The notes under the pieces are model-generated. The model was not told the DNA's origin. It saw only the letters and a program-made list of their open reading frames with translations, and searched no databases. A stretch of 36,495 nt of DNA from the NCBI RefSeq assembly GCF_014049385.1, contig NZ_JACAOA010000023.1, forward strand, positions 1-36,495, in the 5' to 3' direction. Below, piece after piece: positions 8,449 to 15,673 of the stretch. This DNA is from Ruoffia halotolerans. Its GTDB lineage: Bacteria; Bacillota; Bacilli; Lactobacillales; Aerococcaceae. Numbering within the stretch: the first letter of the stretch is position 1; each line of letters begins with the position of its first letter. Made by a program: the position numbers and the translations under genes.

Positions 8449-8637
8449 ATGAGTAAACAGAAGAAGAGCGAGAACAAAGGAAATACTGGGATGTGGATGG
8501 GAATTTGTATAGCCTTAGGAGTTGCTTTTGGGATAATGATGGACAATATTGGAATAGGGATTGCTTTAGGTGTGGCCTTTGGAGCTGCCCTTGGCTCAAT
8601 AGATATGAGCCCGAAAGATAAAGAAAAAGAAGAGTAA
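8449..8637 (+). CDS. Small glycine-rich membrane protein
   Basis: A 62-residue protein with a strong GAGGAGG site. It has a charged lysine-rich N-terminus (about 1-12), two short hydrophobic glycine-rich segments (about 15-28 and 34-48) with G-x3-G spacing (GIGIALGVAFGAALG), and an acidic/lysine tail. The glycine-zipper pattern suggests a membrane hairpin or oligomer. I do not recognise a named family. It is 36 bp after the GNAT gene and may be part of that unit. Confidence 0.7.
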   Translation: MSKQKKSENKGNTGMWMGICIALGVAFGIMMDNIGIGIALGVAFGAALGSIDMSPKDKEKEE

Positions 8638-8744
8638 ACTATTGAACGGTCATCAGGTTCTATATGTCGTTAATCAATACTATATGAGAATTAAAAATGA
8701 CTAAACATAATAAAAATAAAAAAGAATAAAAATTCAAAAAGTCT

Positions 8745-8773
8745 TTGCATTCAAATATCAAACGTGGTATTAT
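8745..8773 (+). promoter_or_regulatory. rpmE2 promoter
   Basis: TTGCAT (8745-8750), a 17-bp spacer, then TATTAT (8768-8773). Transcription should start near 8780. The 211-bp gap before rpmE2 is otherwise AT-rich (8638-8744) with no gene. Confidence 0.75.
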
Positions 8774-8779
8774 ACTGAT

Positions 8780-8848
8780 GTTGCACGCAGATGCATAATA
8801 ATTAACTGTGGTTTAGCATATAAATCACGGCAGAAAGGAAGTAGACAT
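8780..8848 (+). promoter_or_regulatory. Structured 5' leader of rpmE2
   Basis: The roughly 69-base leader contains a hairpin formed by CTG-TGGTTT (8806-8814) with AAATCA-cgg-CAG (8822-8833), interrupted by a small bulge, immediately before the AAAGGAAG ribosome binding site. Ribosomal protein L31 leaders that bind the protein itself are described in several bacterial groups; whether this one belongs to a known class was not tested. Confidence 0.4.
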
Positions 8849-9115
8849 ATGAAAGCAGGAATTCATCCAGAATATTCACAAGTAGTTTTCCGTGATACAT
8901 CAACAGGTTTTGAATTTTTATCAGGTTCTACAAAAACATCAAATGAAACAGTAGAGTGGGAAGATGGAAACACATATCCATTAATCCGTGTTGAGGTTTC
9001 TTCAGATTCTCATCCATTCTATACAGGACGTCAAAAATTCACGCAAGCCGATGGACGTGTGGACCGTTTCAACAAAAAATTCGGTTTCGCAGACAAAAAC
9101 GCAAAACAAGATTAA
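8849..9115 (+). CDS. rpmE2: Type B 50S ribosomal protein L31
   Basis: An 88-residue ribosomal protein of the large subunit, type B: it lacks the CxxC zinc-binding motif of type A, so it is zinc-independent. Recognisable are [20 protein letters not shown] at the N-terminus, [14 protein letters not shown] (about 50-63) and [11 protein letters not shown] (about 69-79). It has its own strong promoter, a structured leader and a terminator, and is therefore monocistronic. In many Firmicutes it lies directly after rho; here five genes intervene. Confidence 0.96.
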   Translation: MKAGIHPEYSQVVFRDTSTGFEFLSGSTKTSNETVEWEDGNTYPLIRVEVSSDSHPFYTGRQKFTQADGRVDRFNKKFGFADKNAKQD

Positions 9116-9149
9116 TTATAGTTATGAACATTGTTATACCAATGTTTCA

Positions 9150-9184
9150 AAAGACTTACTACCAAGTGTAGTGAGTCTTTTTTT
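9150..9184 (+). terminator. Intrinsic terminator after rpmE2
   Basis: A 10-bp stem GACTTACTAC/GTAGTGAGTC (one G-T pair) and a five-base loop are followed by seven T. Confidence 0.9.
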
Positions 9185-9285
9185 CGTTTTGGCTAACTAT
9201 TTTTAGAAAAACTTGATGCACGTCAATAAATTTGAAGTCAATGATTGGTATATTTAAACTATCAAACAATAGGAGGATGGTAAAG

Positions 9286-9513
9286 ATGACTGAATCATGG
9301 TTACCAAGCTTAATCACTGAAACACCTGAAGAAGGGTACGACCTCGCAATGAAACTAGCACGTAAAGCTGTCGGGATGACGCAACCTGATGCTGAAATTA
9401 GAAAGAAATTACGTCCTATTTATGCAAATAATCCCGACAGTTTAACATTCGCTTCGCAAGTCGTTGCGATTAACTTCCAAACAGTTGCAGCAGCTAACAA
9501 CTATTGGAAATAA
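9286..9513 (+). CDS. Hexameric tyrosine-coordinated haem protein (HTHP)
   Basis: A 75-residue protein starting at ATG 9286, nine bases after AGGAGG. The whole sequence resembles HTHP of marine Silicibacter/Ruegeria as I remember it: WLP-L-T-TP-EG-DLA-KL at the start, TQPDA (32-36), and FQT-AAAN-YWK at the end. Family members are about 76 residues and assemble as hexamers with a haem in each subunit, coordinated by a tyrosine; weak catalase and peroxidase activity has been reported. Tyr46, in RPIYANNPD, lies at the expected ligand position. No haem biosynthesis gene is in the window. The gene is monocistronic with its own terminator. Confidence 0.85.
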   Translation: MTESWLPSLITETPEEGYDLAMKLARKAVGMTQPDAEIRKKLRPIYANNPDSLTFASQVVAINFQTVAAANNYWK

Positions 9514-9524
9514 GAGACAGTATG

Positions 9525-9573
9525 ATCCTCAATAATTGTAGTTATTTTAACTACATTGTTGAGGATTTTTTTT
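9525..9573 (+). terminator. Intrinsic terminator after HTHP gene
   Basis: A long interrupted stem (ATCCTCAA with TTGAGGAT outside, TTGTAGTT with AACTACA inside) is followed by eight T. Confidence 0.9.
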
Positions 9574-9581
9574 GGTCAGAT

Positions 9582-9650
9582 AATGTCCTTGAGAAAAAGT
9601 CAGGAACAAGATATACGATTTTAAGCCCTTGAAAAAATCTTAAGGACACA
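9582..9650. repeat. 69-bp dispersed repeat, copy A
   Basis: Exactly the same length as the segment at 20258-20326. The first 14 bases are identical, and the blocks near 38-50 and 55-69 are strongly conserved, ending in AAGGACACA. Each copy consists of two related GTCC-TTGA-AAA-TCAGGA or TCTTAAGGACA half units, each an imperfect inverted repeat. It is non-coding, between the HTHP terminator and the cysK regulatory region. Confidence 0.75.
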
Positions 9651-9677
9651 ATTCACTCTTGCGACCCATTATCCCGT

Positions 9678-9750
9678 CATTGCATTTAACTCAATGCCTG
9701 CCTTCGCTTTTTTGAAGGTCAATAATGTGAGTTTAACGAGCGGTTTCGTT
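9678..9750. promoter_or_regulatory. Cluster of short inverted repeats upstream of cysK
   Basis: Three small inverted repeats lie just upstream of the cysK promoter: CATTG/CAATG (9678-9696), CCTTC/GAAGG (9701-9718) and AACGA/TCGTT (9735-9750), the last overlapping the -35 box. Such a series suggests binding of a LysR-type (CmbR/CysR-like) or other cysteine regulator, but no specific operator is recognised. Confidence 0.35.
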
Positions 9751-9777
9751 GACTTTAAGCGTTTAAAGCGTTACATT
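9749..9777 (+). promoter_or_regulatory. Probable cysK-cysE promoter
   Basis: TTGACT (9749-9754), a 17-bp spacer, then TACATT (9772-9777), 51 bp before the cysK ATG. Confidence 0.6.
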
Positions 9778-9828
9778 TTAATAGATATTTGATTGAAATT
9801 TAAACTAAATTATTAGGAGGATTTATAT

Positions 9829-10749
9829 ATGTTATTTGAAAATATTGTCGACGCAATTGGGTATACACCCGTAGTTAAAATCAACGGTCTAGATGATTCT
9901 TATGCAGATGTTTATGTAAAACTTGAGAAGAATAATCCAAGTGGATCAGTGAAGGATCGCCCTGTAAAATACATCATTCAAGATTTATTAGATAAAGGTG
10001 AACTAAAACCTGGTGGAACAATCGTTGAATCAACAAGTGGTAACACAGGTGTTGGTTTGGCAATGGTTGGAGCAGCGTTAGGTATTAAAGTAATTATCGT
10101 AATGCCAGACTCAATGAGTGTTGAGCGCCGTAAACTAATGCAAGCTTATGGAGCAGAATTAGTATTAACACCAGCTTCAGGTGGAATGAGTTTAGCAGGA
10201 GAAAAAGCGGAAGAAATTGCTAAAGAGAAAAACGCACCTATCTTCGGCCAATTTAAAAACGAAGCAAACGTAACTTCACATGAAGAAACAACTGCCCGTG
10301 AAGTATTAGAAGATGTTCCGGATGTGGATGGTTTCGTTGCAGGTATTGGTACTGGAGGAACAATTACAGGTGTAGGACGCGTGTTAAAAGAAAATAATCC
10401 AGAAACAGTTATCTGGTCAGTAGAGCCAGAAGCTTCACCAATCTTAACAAAAGGAGAAGCAGGATCGCATAAGATTCAAGGTTTAGGAGCGAACTTTATT
10501 CCAGAAATCCTTGACCAATCTGTCATTGATAAGATTGAGACAGTATCGAACGATGAAGCGATTAATACAGCTGTTGAGTTAGCGAAGTCACAAGGGATCT
10601 TAGCTGGATTTTCTTCTGGAGCGAACTATGCAGTAGCATTACGTTTAGCAAAAGAATTAGGGAAAGGTAAGAAAGTAGTCGTTGTATTACCAGATAGTGG
10701 AGAACGCTACTTATCTTCTGGGTTTTTCGGCAATGGACAAGCAGAATAA
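9829..10749 (+). CDS. cysK: Cysteine synthase A (O-acetylserine sulfhydrylase)
   Basis: A PLP enzyme making cysteine from O-acetylserine and sulfide. At 306 residues it has the family length. Lys42 in NPSGSVKDRP is the Schiff-base lysine, STSGNTGVG (about 65-73) binds the substrate carboxylate, GIGTGGTITGVGRVLKE is the phosphate-binding loop, and PDSGERYLSS is the C-terminal signature. The start has AGGAGG. cysE overlaps its last 17 bases, so the two are translated together and the products probably form the cysteine synthase complex. The acidic C-terminus (GNGQAE) does not end in the usual Ile that inserts into CysK, as expected, because that Ile belongs to CysE. Confidence 0.96.
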   Translation: MLFENIVDAIGYTPVVKINGLDDSYADVYVKLEKNNPSGSVKDRPVKYIIQDLLDKGELKPGGTIVESTSGNTGVGLAMVGAALGIKVIIVMPDSMSVERRKLMQAYGAELVLTPASGGMSLAGEKAEEIAKEKNAPIFGQFKNEANVTSHEETTAREVLEDVPDVDGFVAGIGTGGTITGVGRVLKENNPETVIWSVEPEASPILTKGEAGSHKIQGLGANFIPEILDQSVIDKIETVSNDEAINTAVELAKSQGILAGFSSGANYAVALRLAKELGKGKKVVVVLPDSGERYLSSGFFGNGQAE

Positions 10750-11302
10750 TTATAGTGACGAAGCCCTTGAACTCGCGCAATACATTTATGAAAATGATCC
10801 TGCCGCAACAAGCGTAGAGGAAGTCACTGACTTATACCCAGGCTTTAAAGCAGTTAAAAATCATTTAGAAGCGCATAAACTTTACTTAGAAGGTGAAATT
10901 TATGAAGCACGCAAATTATCAGAAGTGTCTCGAACTGAAACAGGGATAGAAATTCATCCCGGCGCAAAACTCGGTAAGAATATCTTTATCGATCATGGTA
11001 TGGGTGTGGTTATTGGTGAGACAGCGATTCTGGGAGACCGGGCTAAGCTTTACCACGGAGTGACTTTAGGTGGAACAGGGAATGAGAAAGGAAAGAAGCG
11101 CCATCCAACAATTCAACATGATGTTGAAATTGGAGCTAACGCGACTTTACTAGGTAACATTACTGTAGGTCATCACGCCAAAATTGGTGCCGGTGCCGTC
11201 GTATTAAAAGACGTCCCACCGTATGCAACCGCCGTAGGCGTGCCAGCTCGTATTATTCTTCATGATAAAAATTGGAACCGTATCGGGGAATATCAAATTT
11301 AA
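10733..11302 (+). CDS. cysE: Serine O-acetyltransferase
   Basis: Acetylates serine with acetyl-CoA, feeding CysK. The likely start is ATG 10733 inside the cysK 3' end (17-bp overlap); an in-frame ATG at 10682 would overlap far more. This gives 189 residues, the short EpsC/CysE form without the long N-terminal helical domain. The left-handed beta-helix hexapeptides are clear: TGIEIHPGAKLG, the catalytic Asp-His pair in IDHGMGVVIGETA, LYHGVTLGGTG with basic loop NEKGKKRHP, and IGANATLLGNITVG. The C-terminal GEYQI ends in Ile, the residue that docks into the CysK active site in cysteine synthase complexes. The ribosome binding site is weak, consistent with coupling. Confidence 0.93.
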   Translation: MDKQNNYSDEALELAQYIYENDPAATSVEEVTDLYPGFKAVKNHLEAHKLYLEGEIYEARKLSEVSRTETGIEIHPGAKLGKNIFIDHGMGVVIGETAILGDRAKLYHGVTLGGTGNEKGKKRHPTIQHDVEIGANATLLGNITVGHHAKIGAGAVVLKDVPPYATAVGVPARIILHDKNWNRIGEYQI

Positions 11303-11306
11303 AAAC

Positions 11307-11346
11307 AAAGACGTTCAGTCTCACTATTGGAGATTGAACATCTTTT
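11307..11346. terminator. Bidirectional terminator between cysE and Nudix gene
   Basis: AAAGA-CGTTCA-GTCTC pairs with GAGAT-TGAACA-TCTTT, with A run on the left and T run on the right. It serves cysE and, in reverse, the convergent Nudix gene. Confidence 0.8.
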
Positions 11347-11353
11347 GTGTACA

Positions 11354-11977
11354 TTATTGGCCGTCTTTAATAATTTGAATAAATCGGTCAGTGAAATTTG
11401 CGGTAAAACCCCATAAAACTTCATCAGGAAAATGGTAAAAAGGAATTTTCTGTTTGACTTCATTAAAGGGATATTTTTCACCTTGATTAATCAGATGAAA
11501 TGGAAATTCCTGATTTACTTCCTTACCCTGATTTTGTGTATACTCAAAACTCAATTGATACAAAGTGGGTTTGTTTTCCATTAAGTGGTCTAAAGGAATT
11601 GTGAACAATCTTTCTACTTCAATATTTGGATAAATATCTTCAAAGGCCACACCAGTAATTTCACCAACGTAACAATAAATAATTCGATTGGCAGCAATAA
11701 TATAATCGATTTCCCCATAGACGCTGATATTTTCGCGTTGGATATTTAACTCTTCCATCGTTTCACGAACAGCGGCTTCTTCAGGTGATTCATCCGTTTC
11801 AATGCGTCCTCCAGGGAAAGAAGTTTCACCTGGTTGTGAGATATGTTTACTACGAACTTCATACAGCACATGCCATTCATCCTTTATTTTTATGAGCGGG
11901 AGCAGAACAGCGTAACCTCTTTGAACTCCGAGTGCTTTAGCATCATAATGTTGGATAATCTGTCGAATTTTCTTCAT
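11354..11977 (-). CDS. NUDIX hydrolase, CoA pyrophosphatase type
   Basis: A 207-residue Nudix enzyme predicted to cleave coenzyme A or its derivatives to phosphopantetheine and adenosine 3',5'-bisphosphate. The Nudix box GGRIETDESPEEAAVRETME is complete (about 56-76), and just before it the CoA-specific motif LYEVRSKHISQPGETSFPGG (the UPF0035-type LL-x-RS-...-FPGG pattern) is present. Start ATG 11977 follows AAAAGGAAG. It lies alone on the minus strand, divergent from the TPR gene. CoA specificity is inferred from the motif. Confidence 0.9.
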   Translation of the reverse strand: MKKIRQIIQHYDAKALGVQRGYAVLLPLIKIKDEWHVLYEVRSKHISQPGETSFPGGRIETDESPEEAAVRETMEELNIQRENISVYGEIDYIIAANRIIYCYVGEITGVAFEDIYPNIEVERLFTIPLDHLMENKPTLYQLSFEYTQNQGKEVNQEFPFHLINQGEKYPFNEVKQKIPFYHFPDEVLWGFTANFTDRFIQIIKDGQ

Positions 11978-12006
11978 ATTTTCTTCCTTTTACTCTCTCG
12001 AAAATA

Positions 12007-12036
12007 TTGTTAAAGTGATGCCATTAACGGTATACT
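12007..12036 (+). promoter_or_regulatory. Promoter of TPR gene
   Basis: TTGTTA (12007-12012), an 18-bp spacer, then TATACT (12031-12036), 31 bp before the ATG. Confidence 0.6.
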
Positions 12037-12066
12037 ATAACTAATATCTGAAATGAGGTGTGAGTT

Positions 12067-13230
12067 ATGTCTTTTGGTAATGATGATAACATTTTTCGTG
12101 CATTACAGCAATTTATTGACCAGTATGGAGATGAATTTGAAAATATTGAAAAAGCAATTGAAGCTTTTATGTCGTTTTATAATAAAGGTAATCTAGAAAA
12201 TGAGATAGAATCAACACCTGAAATGGAATCAGCAGAATTACTCGAACTATCAATGAGTATCGATGATGAGAAGCAGCGCAAGGCTTTATTACGTGAAGCG
12301 ATTGAGTTGTGGCCAGAAAATTGGAACGCCCATTTAGAACTCATTGAAGGCACTTTGGTTGAACAAATTAAGCAAATTCGTGAGCTAGAGATTAAAGCAT
12401 TTCATAAATGGGAAGAAACAGATCAAGTCGGCTGGATAAATTATGAAGAACGTCCTTACTTAAGATTAAAGTTTATGTTAGCCGTGATTTTATTTAAACA
12501 AGGCTTGTTAGAAGAAGCGTTAGAACATTTTGAAAACTTATATGAGATTGACGAGATGGATAGTTTAGGGGCACGTTATTATATTATGTCGATTTATTGC
12601 CGGACATATGACTTTGAAAGTGCCTATGAACTGTTCTCAGATGTCCCTTACCCAGCGAGTGAAGATGATCGAATGATTATTCCATTGCTTGTTGTGGCAG
12701 TTTTGACTAATAAATTGACGTATGCTAAAGATTTATTCTTAGATTTAGAAGAAGCAAATGACAATCTCTTTCAATTATTTATGGACGATTCTTGGCCAAT
12801 GGATTTAATTTTAGGTTTTGGTGAAGTTGATCATTTCCAAATGAATTCCTTTGAATCTATTGCGGTTGCGTTAAATGATATTTTGCCTGTCGTAGTTAGC
12901 TCAGAGTATTTGTTTGACTGGATGTTGGAGGAGTATGAAGCAGCAGAACCACATGAGCGTGTGAATGTAAATGAGAAAGTTATTTCGTTTACAGGCGCGT
13001 CAAAGCAATACCGAGCACAAACGAATCAATTTACTTATAAGTCCTATCTAGAAATACCCGTTCTGGCAGATGTCGTACATAATGCGGCGGTAACACTTCA
13101 AGAAATGGGACTGGTAAAAGTTGAAGATTTTTCAGCATATACAGAAAAAGAGCTCTTAGCCGTAAAGCATATCGGTCCACAAACCATTAAGCAATTAAAA
13201 GCAAACGGTGTAAAATTCAAAAAGAAATAA
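12067..13230 (+). CDS. Tetratricopeptide-like protein with C-terminal helix-hairpin-helix domain
   Basis: A 387-residue cytosolic protein. Residues about 60-230 form TPR-like helical repeats (EQIKQIRELEIKAFHKWEET, LLEEALEHFENLYEIDEMDS, ARYYIMSIYCRTYDFESAYE). The last 60 residues (ALQEMGLVKVEDFSAY, ELLAVKHIGPQTIKQLKANG) match a helix-hairpin-helix domain like the C-terminal domain of RNA polymerase alpha, which can bind DNA or protein. TPR proteins with this tail are known in Lactobacillales without a defined function. It is monocistronic with its own promoter and terminator. A scaffold or regulator role is a guess. Confidence 0.8.
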   Translation: MSFGNDDNIFRALQQFIDQYGDEFENIEKAIEAFMSFYNKGNLENEIESTPEMESAELLELSMSIDDEKQRKALLREAIELWPENWNAHLELIEGTLVEQIKQIRELEIKAFHKWEETDQVGWINYEERPYLRLKFMLAVILFKQGLLEEALEHFENLYEIDEMDSLGARYYIMSIYCRTYDFESAYELFSDVPYPASEDDRMIIPLLVVAVLTNKLTYAKDLFLDLEEANDNLFQLFMDDSWPMDLILGFGEVDHFQMNSFESIAVALNDILPVVVSSEYLFDWMLEEYEAAEPHERVNVNEKVISFTGASKQYRAQTNQFTYKSYLEIPVLADVVHNAAVTLQEMGLVKVEDFSAYTEKELLAVKHIGPQTIKQLKANGVKFKKK

Positions 13231-13243
13231 GCACCCCTGATGT

Positions 13244-13285
13244 AAGCATTTCCGAGCGCAACTTGTGTAGGAAGTGCTTTTATTG
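13244..13285 (+). terminator. Terminator after TPR gene
   Basis: The stem AAGCATTTCC/GGAAGTGCTT has one T-G pair and a 16-base loop, followed by a T-rich stretch. The rest of the 246-bp gap (to 13476) is AT-rich and holds the gcvH-like promoter. Confidence 0.65.
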
Positions 13286-13390
13286 TTCTTTTAAAATATA
13301 ATAGAATGTAGGGCTGTATCACTCCTGTATTGAAGGAAAACCAAACATGTGATAATTACTTTCAGAGTGTAAAACCCTTTCAGTTTTAAC

Positions 13391-13418
13391 TTGAATATGA
13401 TACAGTGTTGTATATAAA
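13391..13418 (+). promoter_or_regulatory. Probable promoter of the SirTM operon
   Basis: TTGAAT (13391-13396), a 16-bp spacer, then TATAAA (13413-13418). An 8-bp inverted pair, CTGTATCA near 13314 and TGATACAG near 13398, flanks the upstream region and could be operator half sites, though they are 80 bp apart. Confidence 0.45.
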
Positions 13419-13476
13419 AGTAATACAGATTAAATAAAAAAATACGTATAAATCAGTTGAAATAAAGGAGATTATT

Positions 13477-13809
13477 ATGGAAAGAATTGGGAACTTTTTA
13501 TTAATTACTAAAGATGGCGATAACTATACAGTGAGTATGTCTGCAGAATTACAAGATGATGTTGGAACCATCGGTTTTGTGGAATTTAACCAAGAAGATA
13601 ACTTAGAAGTGGATGATGCAATATTAAACTTAGAAGCATCAAAGACAGTATTAGAGATTGCATCACCCATTGCTGGAACAATTGTAGAACGCAATACAGC
13701 AGCGGAAGATAATCCTCAATTATTAAACTCAGCGAAAGCAGATGAGAACTGGTTAGTAAAATTAACTAACGTTGACGAAGAAGCATTCAATGCTTTAGAA
13801 GAAGCGTAA
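13477..13809 (+). CDS. GcvH-like lipoyl carrier protein of the SirTM operon
   Basis: A 110-residue glycine-cleavage H-like protein (GcvH-L). Lys56 in [17 protein letters not shown] sits at the lipoylation position of GcvH (canonical ES-K-A-EIYAPVSG), and the flanking beta-sandwich pattern ([15 protein letters not shown]) matches. In the described SirTM systems of Staphylococcus and Streptococcus this protein is lipoylated and then ADP-ribosylated by the sirtuin, with the macrodomain reversing it. Here the macrodomain and sirtuin follow directly, so it is the likely substrate rather than a glycine cleavage component; no gcvT or gcvP is nearby. The start has AAAGGAG. The usual neighbouring lipoate ligase is absent from the window. 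Confidence 0.9.
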   Translation: MERIGNFLLITKDGDNYTVSMSAELQDDVGTIGFVEFNQEDNLEVDDAILNLEASKTVLEIASPIAGTIVERNTAAEDNPQLLNSAKADENWLVKLTNVDEEAFNALEEA

Positions 13810-13825
13810 TCATATGCAATACAAG

Positions 13826-13867
13826 GACGCATTTAAGTAGAGGCCAAGCCCTTTGCTTAAGTGCGTC
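13826..13867 (+). other. Intercistronic hairpin between GcvH-L and macrodomain genes
   Basis: GACGCATTTAAG pairs with CTTAAGTGCGTC (12 bp, one T-G pair) around an 18-base loop. It is followed by TACTTTATC rather than a T run, so it is more likely an RNA-stability or partial-attenuation element than a full terminator; it could set the GcvH-L to sirtuin ratio. Confidence 0.55.
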
Positions 13868-13907
13868 TACTTTATCTAGGAAAATATGAAATTGAAAGGA
13901 CGAGTCA

Positions 13908-14684
13908 ATGAAAGCAATCGTAGATCTTGAATGGATGGTTCAATATTTATCAAAAGAAGAAGATGCCCCTACACTTGAAGAATCGGAAGATGCTTTTAAG
14001 AAATGGCGTCATTTGGTCAATGTCCGTCCACCAAAAGCAATCTCGGAAGAGTACTTAGAACATGAGGACCGCTTTCTAAAAGCAAATAATAATCAAGAAG
14101 AAGCAGTAGCTTTAGAAGATTTAACACCAGTTGCAGGAGATAATATTTATCTTTGGAAAGGTGATATTACAACTTTAGCGGTTGATAGTATAGTGAATGC
14201 AGCCAATTCAGAGCTGTTAGGATGTTTTATCCCAAATCATAATTGTATTGACAATATTATTCATACAAAGGCGGGCATTCGTTTACGACTTGCATGTCAC
14301 GAAATTATGACTGAACAAGGGAAGAAGGAACCGGTAGGTAAAGCAAAATTGACTCCAGCCTATCACTTACCAGCCAACTATATCATTCATACTGTTGGGC
14401 CAACTGCCAGTGGCAGAGTGACAAGAATCAATCAAAAGTTACTTGCCCAGACATATCAGGCATGTTTAGAGATGGCTGATCGAAACCAACTTGAAAGTAT
14501 TGCTTTCTGCTGTATTTCAACCGGGGTCTTCGGCTTTCCGAATGAGCCAGCAGCGGAGATTGCGATTACGACAGTTCGTGATTATTTAATTGATCATGAG
14601 ACAGATTTAAAAGTGATTTTCAATGTGTATGAAGACGAAGATGAAGCGATATATCAAAAGAAATTAATTAAAGGAGACGCATGA
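13908..14684 (+). CDS. Zinc-dependent macrodomain ADP-ribosylhydrolase
   Basis: A 258-residue protein linked to SirTM. A helical N-terminal extension (about 1-75) precedes the macrodomain: KGDITTL (84-90), [12 protein letters not shown] (96-107), and phosphate-binding loop ISTGVFGFP (203-211). A cysteine/histidine insertion, [14 protein letters not shown] with Cys106, His111 and Cys113, corresponds to the zinc site described for this macrodomain class, which removes ADP-ribose from the GcvH-L protein. The stop codon overlaps the sirtuin start (ATGATG), giving translational coupling. The start follows GAAAGGACG. The hydrolase role is established for the family; substrate identity here is inferred. 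Confidence 0.93.
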   Translation: MKAIVDLEWMVQYLSKEEDAPTLEESEDAFKKWRHLVNVRPPKAISEEYLEHEDRFLKANNNQEEAVALEDLTPVAGDNIYLWKGDITTLAVDSIVNAANSELLGCFIPNHNCIDNIIHTKAGIRLRLACHEIMTEQGKKEPVGKAKLTPAYHLPANYIIHTVGPTASGRVTRINQKLLAQTYQACLEMADRNQLESIAFCCISTGVFGFPNEPAAEIAITTVRDYLIDHETDLKVIFNVYEDEDEAIYQKKLIKGDA

Positions 14685-15574
14685 TGGCAAATTATTGGAA
14701 GACCCTTGAAGCAGAGCAAGGAACTTTAGAAGATGGCCAAGTGTTACGACGATTGCTTGATGAAGCGGATGCCATTGTTGTAGGTATCGGAGCTGGAATG
14801 TCAGCAGCAGACGGCTTTAAATATATTGGATCGCGCTTTACAGACGCCTTTCCTGACTTCATTGAAAAGTACGGCCTACTAGATATGTTACAAGCAAGTC
14901 TGTTTGACTTTGAAAGTGTGGAAGAGTATTGGGCATTTCAAAGTCGCTTCGTTGTCTTAAACTATTTAGATCAACCAGTAGGGCAGTCGTACTTAGATTT
15001 AAAAGACATGTTAGAAGGACGCAATTACCATATTATTACAACTAATGCCGATAATGCCTTTGATGTAGCCGATTATGATAGTGACCATGTCTTTCACATT
15101 CAAGGTGAGTATGGTTTATGGCAATGTTCAAAACACTGTCATCAACAAACTTACCGCGACGATTCAGTAATTCGTGAGATGGTGGAGCAACAGGAGAACA
15201 TGAAAGTTCCGTCTGAATTAGTACCACACTGTCCAGAATGTGGTGCACCTTTTGAAATTAACAAGCGAAATGAAGAAAAAGGTATGGTGGAAGACGGCGA
15301 TTTCCATGCACAAAAAGATCGCTATGAAGCCTTTCTAAAAGAAAATGAAGGCAAAAAAGTAGTCTTTTTAGAAATCGGCGTGGGACACACAACGCCTCAA
15401 TTCATTAAACATCCCTTCCAAAAAATGACGGAAGCAAACGACAAAGCATTATTTGTTACAATGAATAAGAAAAATTACCGAATTCCAAAAGCGATCCGCC
15501 CGCAAACAGTTCATTTAGCCCAAGACATCGCTAATACGATTCACAAAGCTAAAAACTTCGATGCGGTCAAATAA
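14684..15574 (+). CDS. Class M sirtuin SirTM, protein ADP-ribosyltransferase
   Basis: Transfers ADP-ribose from NAD to the lipoylated carrier protein. The ATG at 14684 is chosen over the one at 14681 because GGAG is then seven bases away and the MANYW start matches known SirTM proteins. At 296 residues it has normal length. Seen are the Rossmann NAD motif [13 protein letters not shown] (about 33-45) and TTNADNAF (119-126, with Asn121). In HIQGEYGLW the catalytic His of deacetylase sirtuins is replaced by Gln140, a class M hallmark. Two zinc Cys pairs follow (Cys148/Cys152, and Cys183/Cys186 in PHCPECG), then the [14 protein letters not shown] motif. It is the last gene of the operon, followed by a terminator. 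Confidence 0.95.
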   Translation: MANYWKTLEAEQGTLEDGQVLRRLLDEADAIVVGIGAGMSAADGFKYIGSRFTDAFPDFIEKYGLLDMLQASLFDFESVEEYWAFQSRFVVLNYLDQPVGQSYLDLKDMLEGRNYHIITTNADNAFDVADYDSDHVFHIQGEYGLWQCSKHCHQQTYRDDSVIREMVEQQENMKVPSELVPHCPECGAPFEINKRNEEKGMVEDGDFHAQKDRYEAFLKENEGKKVVFLEIGVGHTTPQFIKHPFQKMTEANDKALFVTMNKKNYRIPKAIRPQTVHLAQDIANTIHKAKNFDAVK

Positions 15575-15583
15575 ACATATAAT

Positions 15584-15618
15584 AAAGCACTCGTATCCCA
15601 GTGATGCGAGTGCTTTTT
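15584..15618 (+). terminator. Intrinsic terminator of the SirTM operon
   Basis: The perfect stem AAAGCACTCG/CGAGTGCTTT has a 13-base loop and a T tail. Confidence 0.9.
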
Positions 15619-15673
15619 AGCATTTGAATGTGGTAATAGATGGGTGAATAATAGAATGGGAGGAGGTGAAGGG

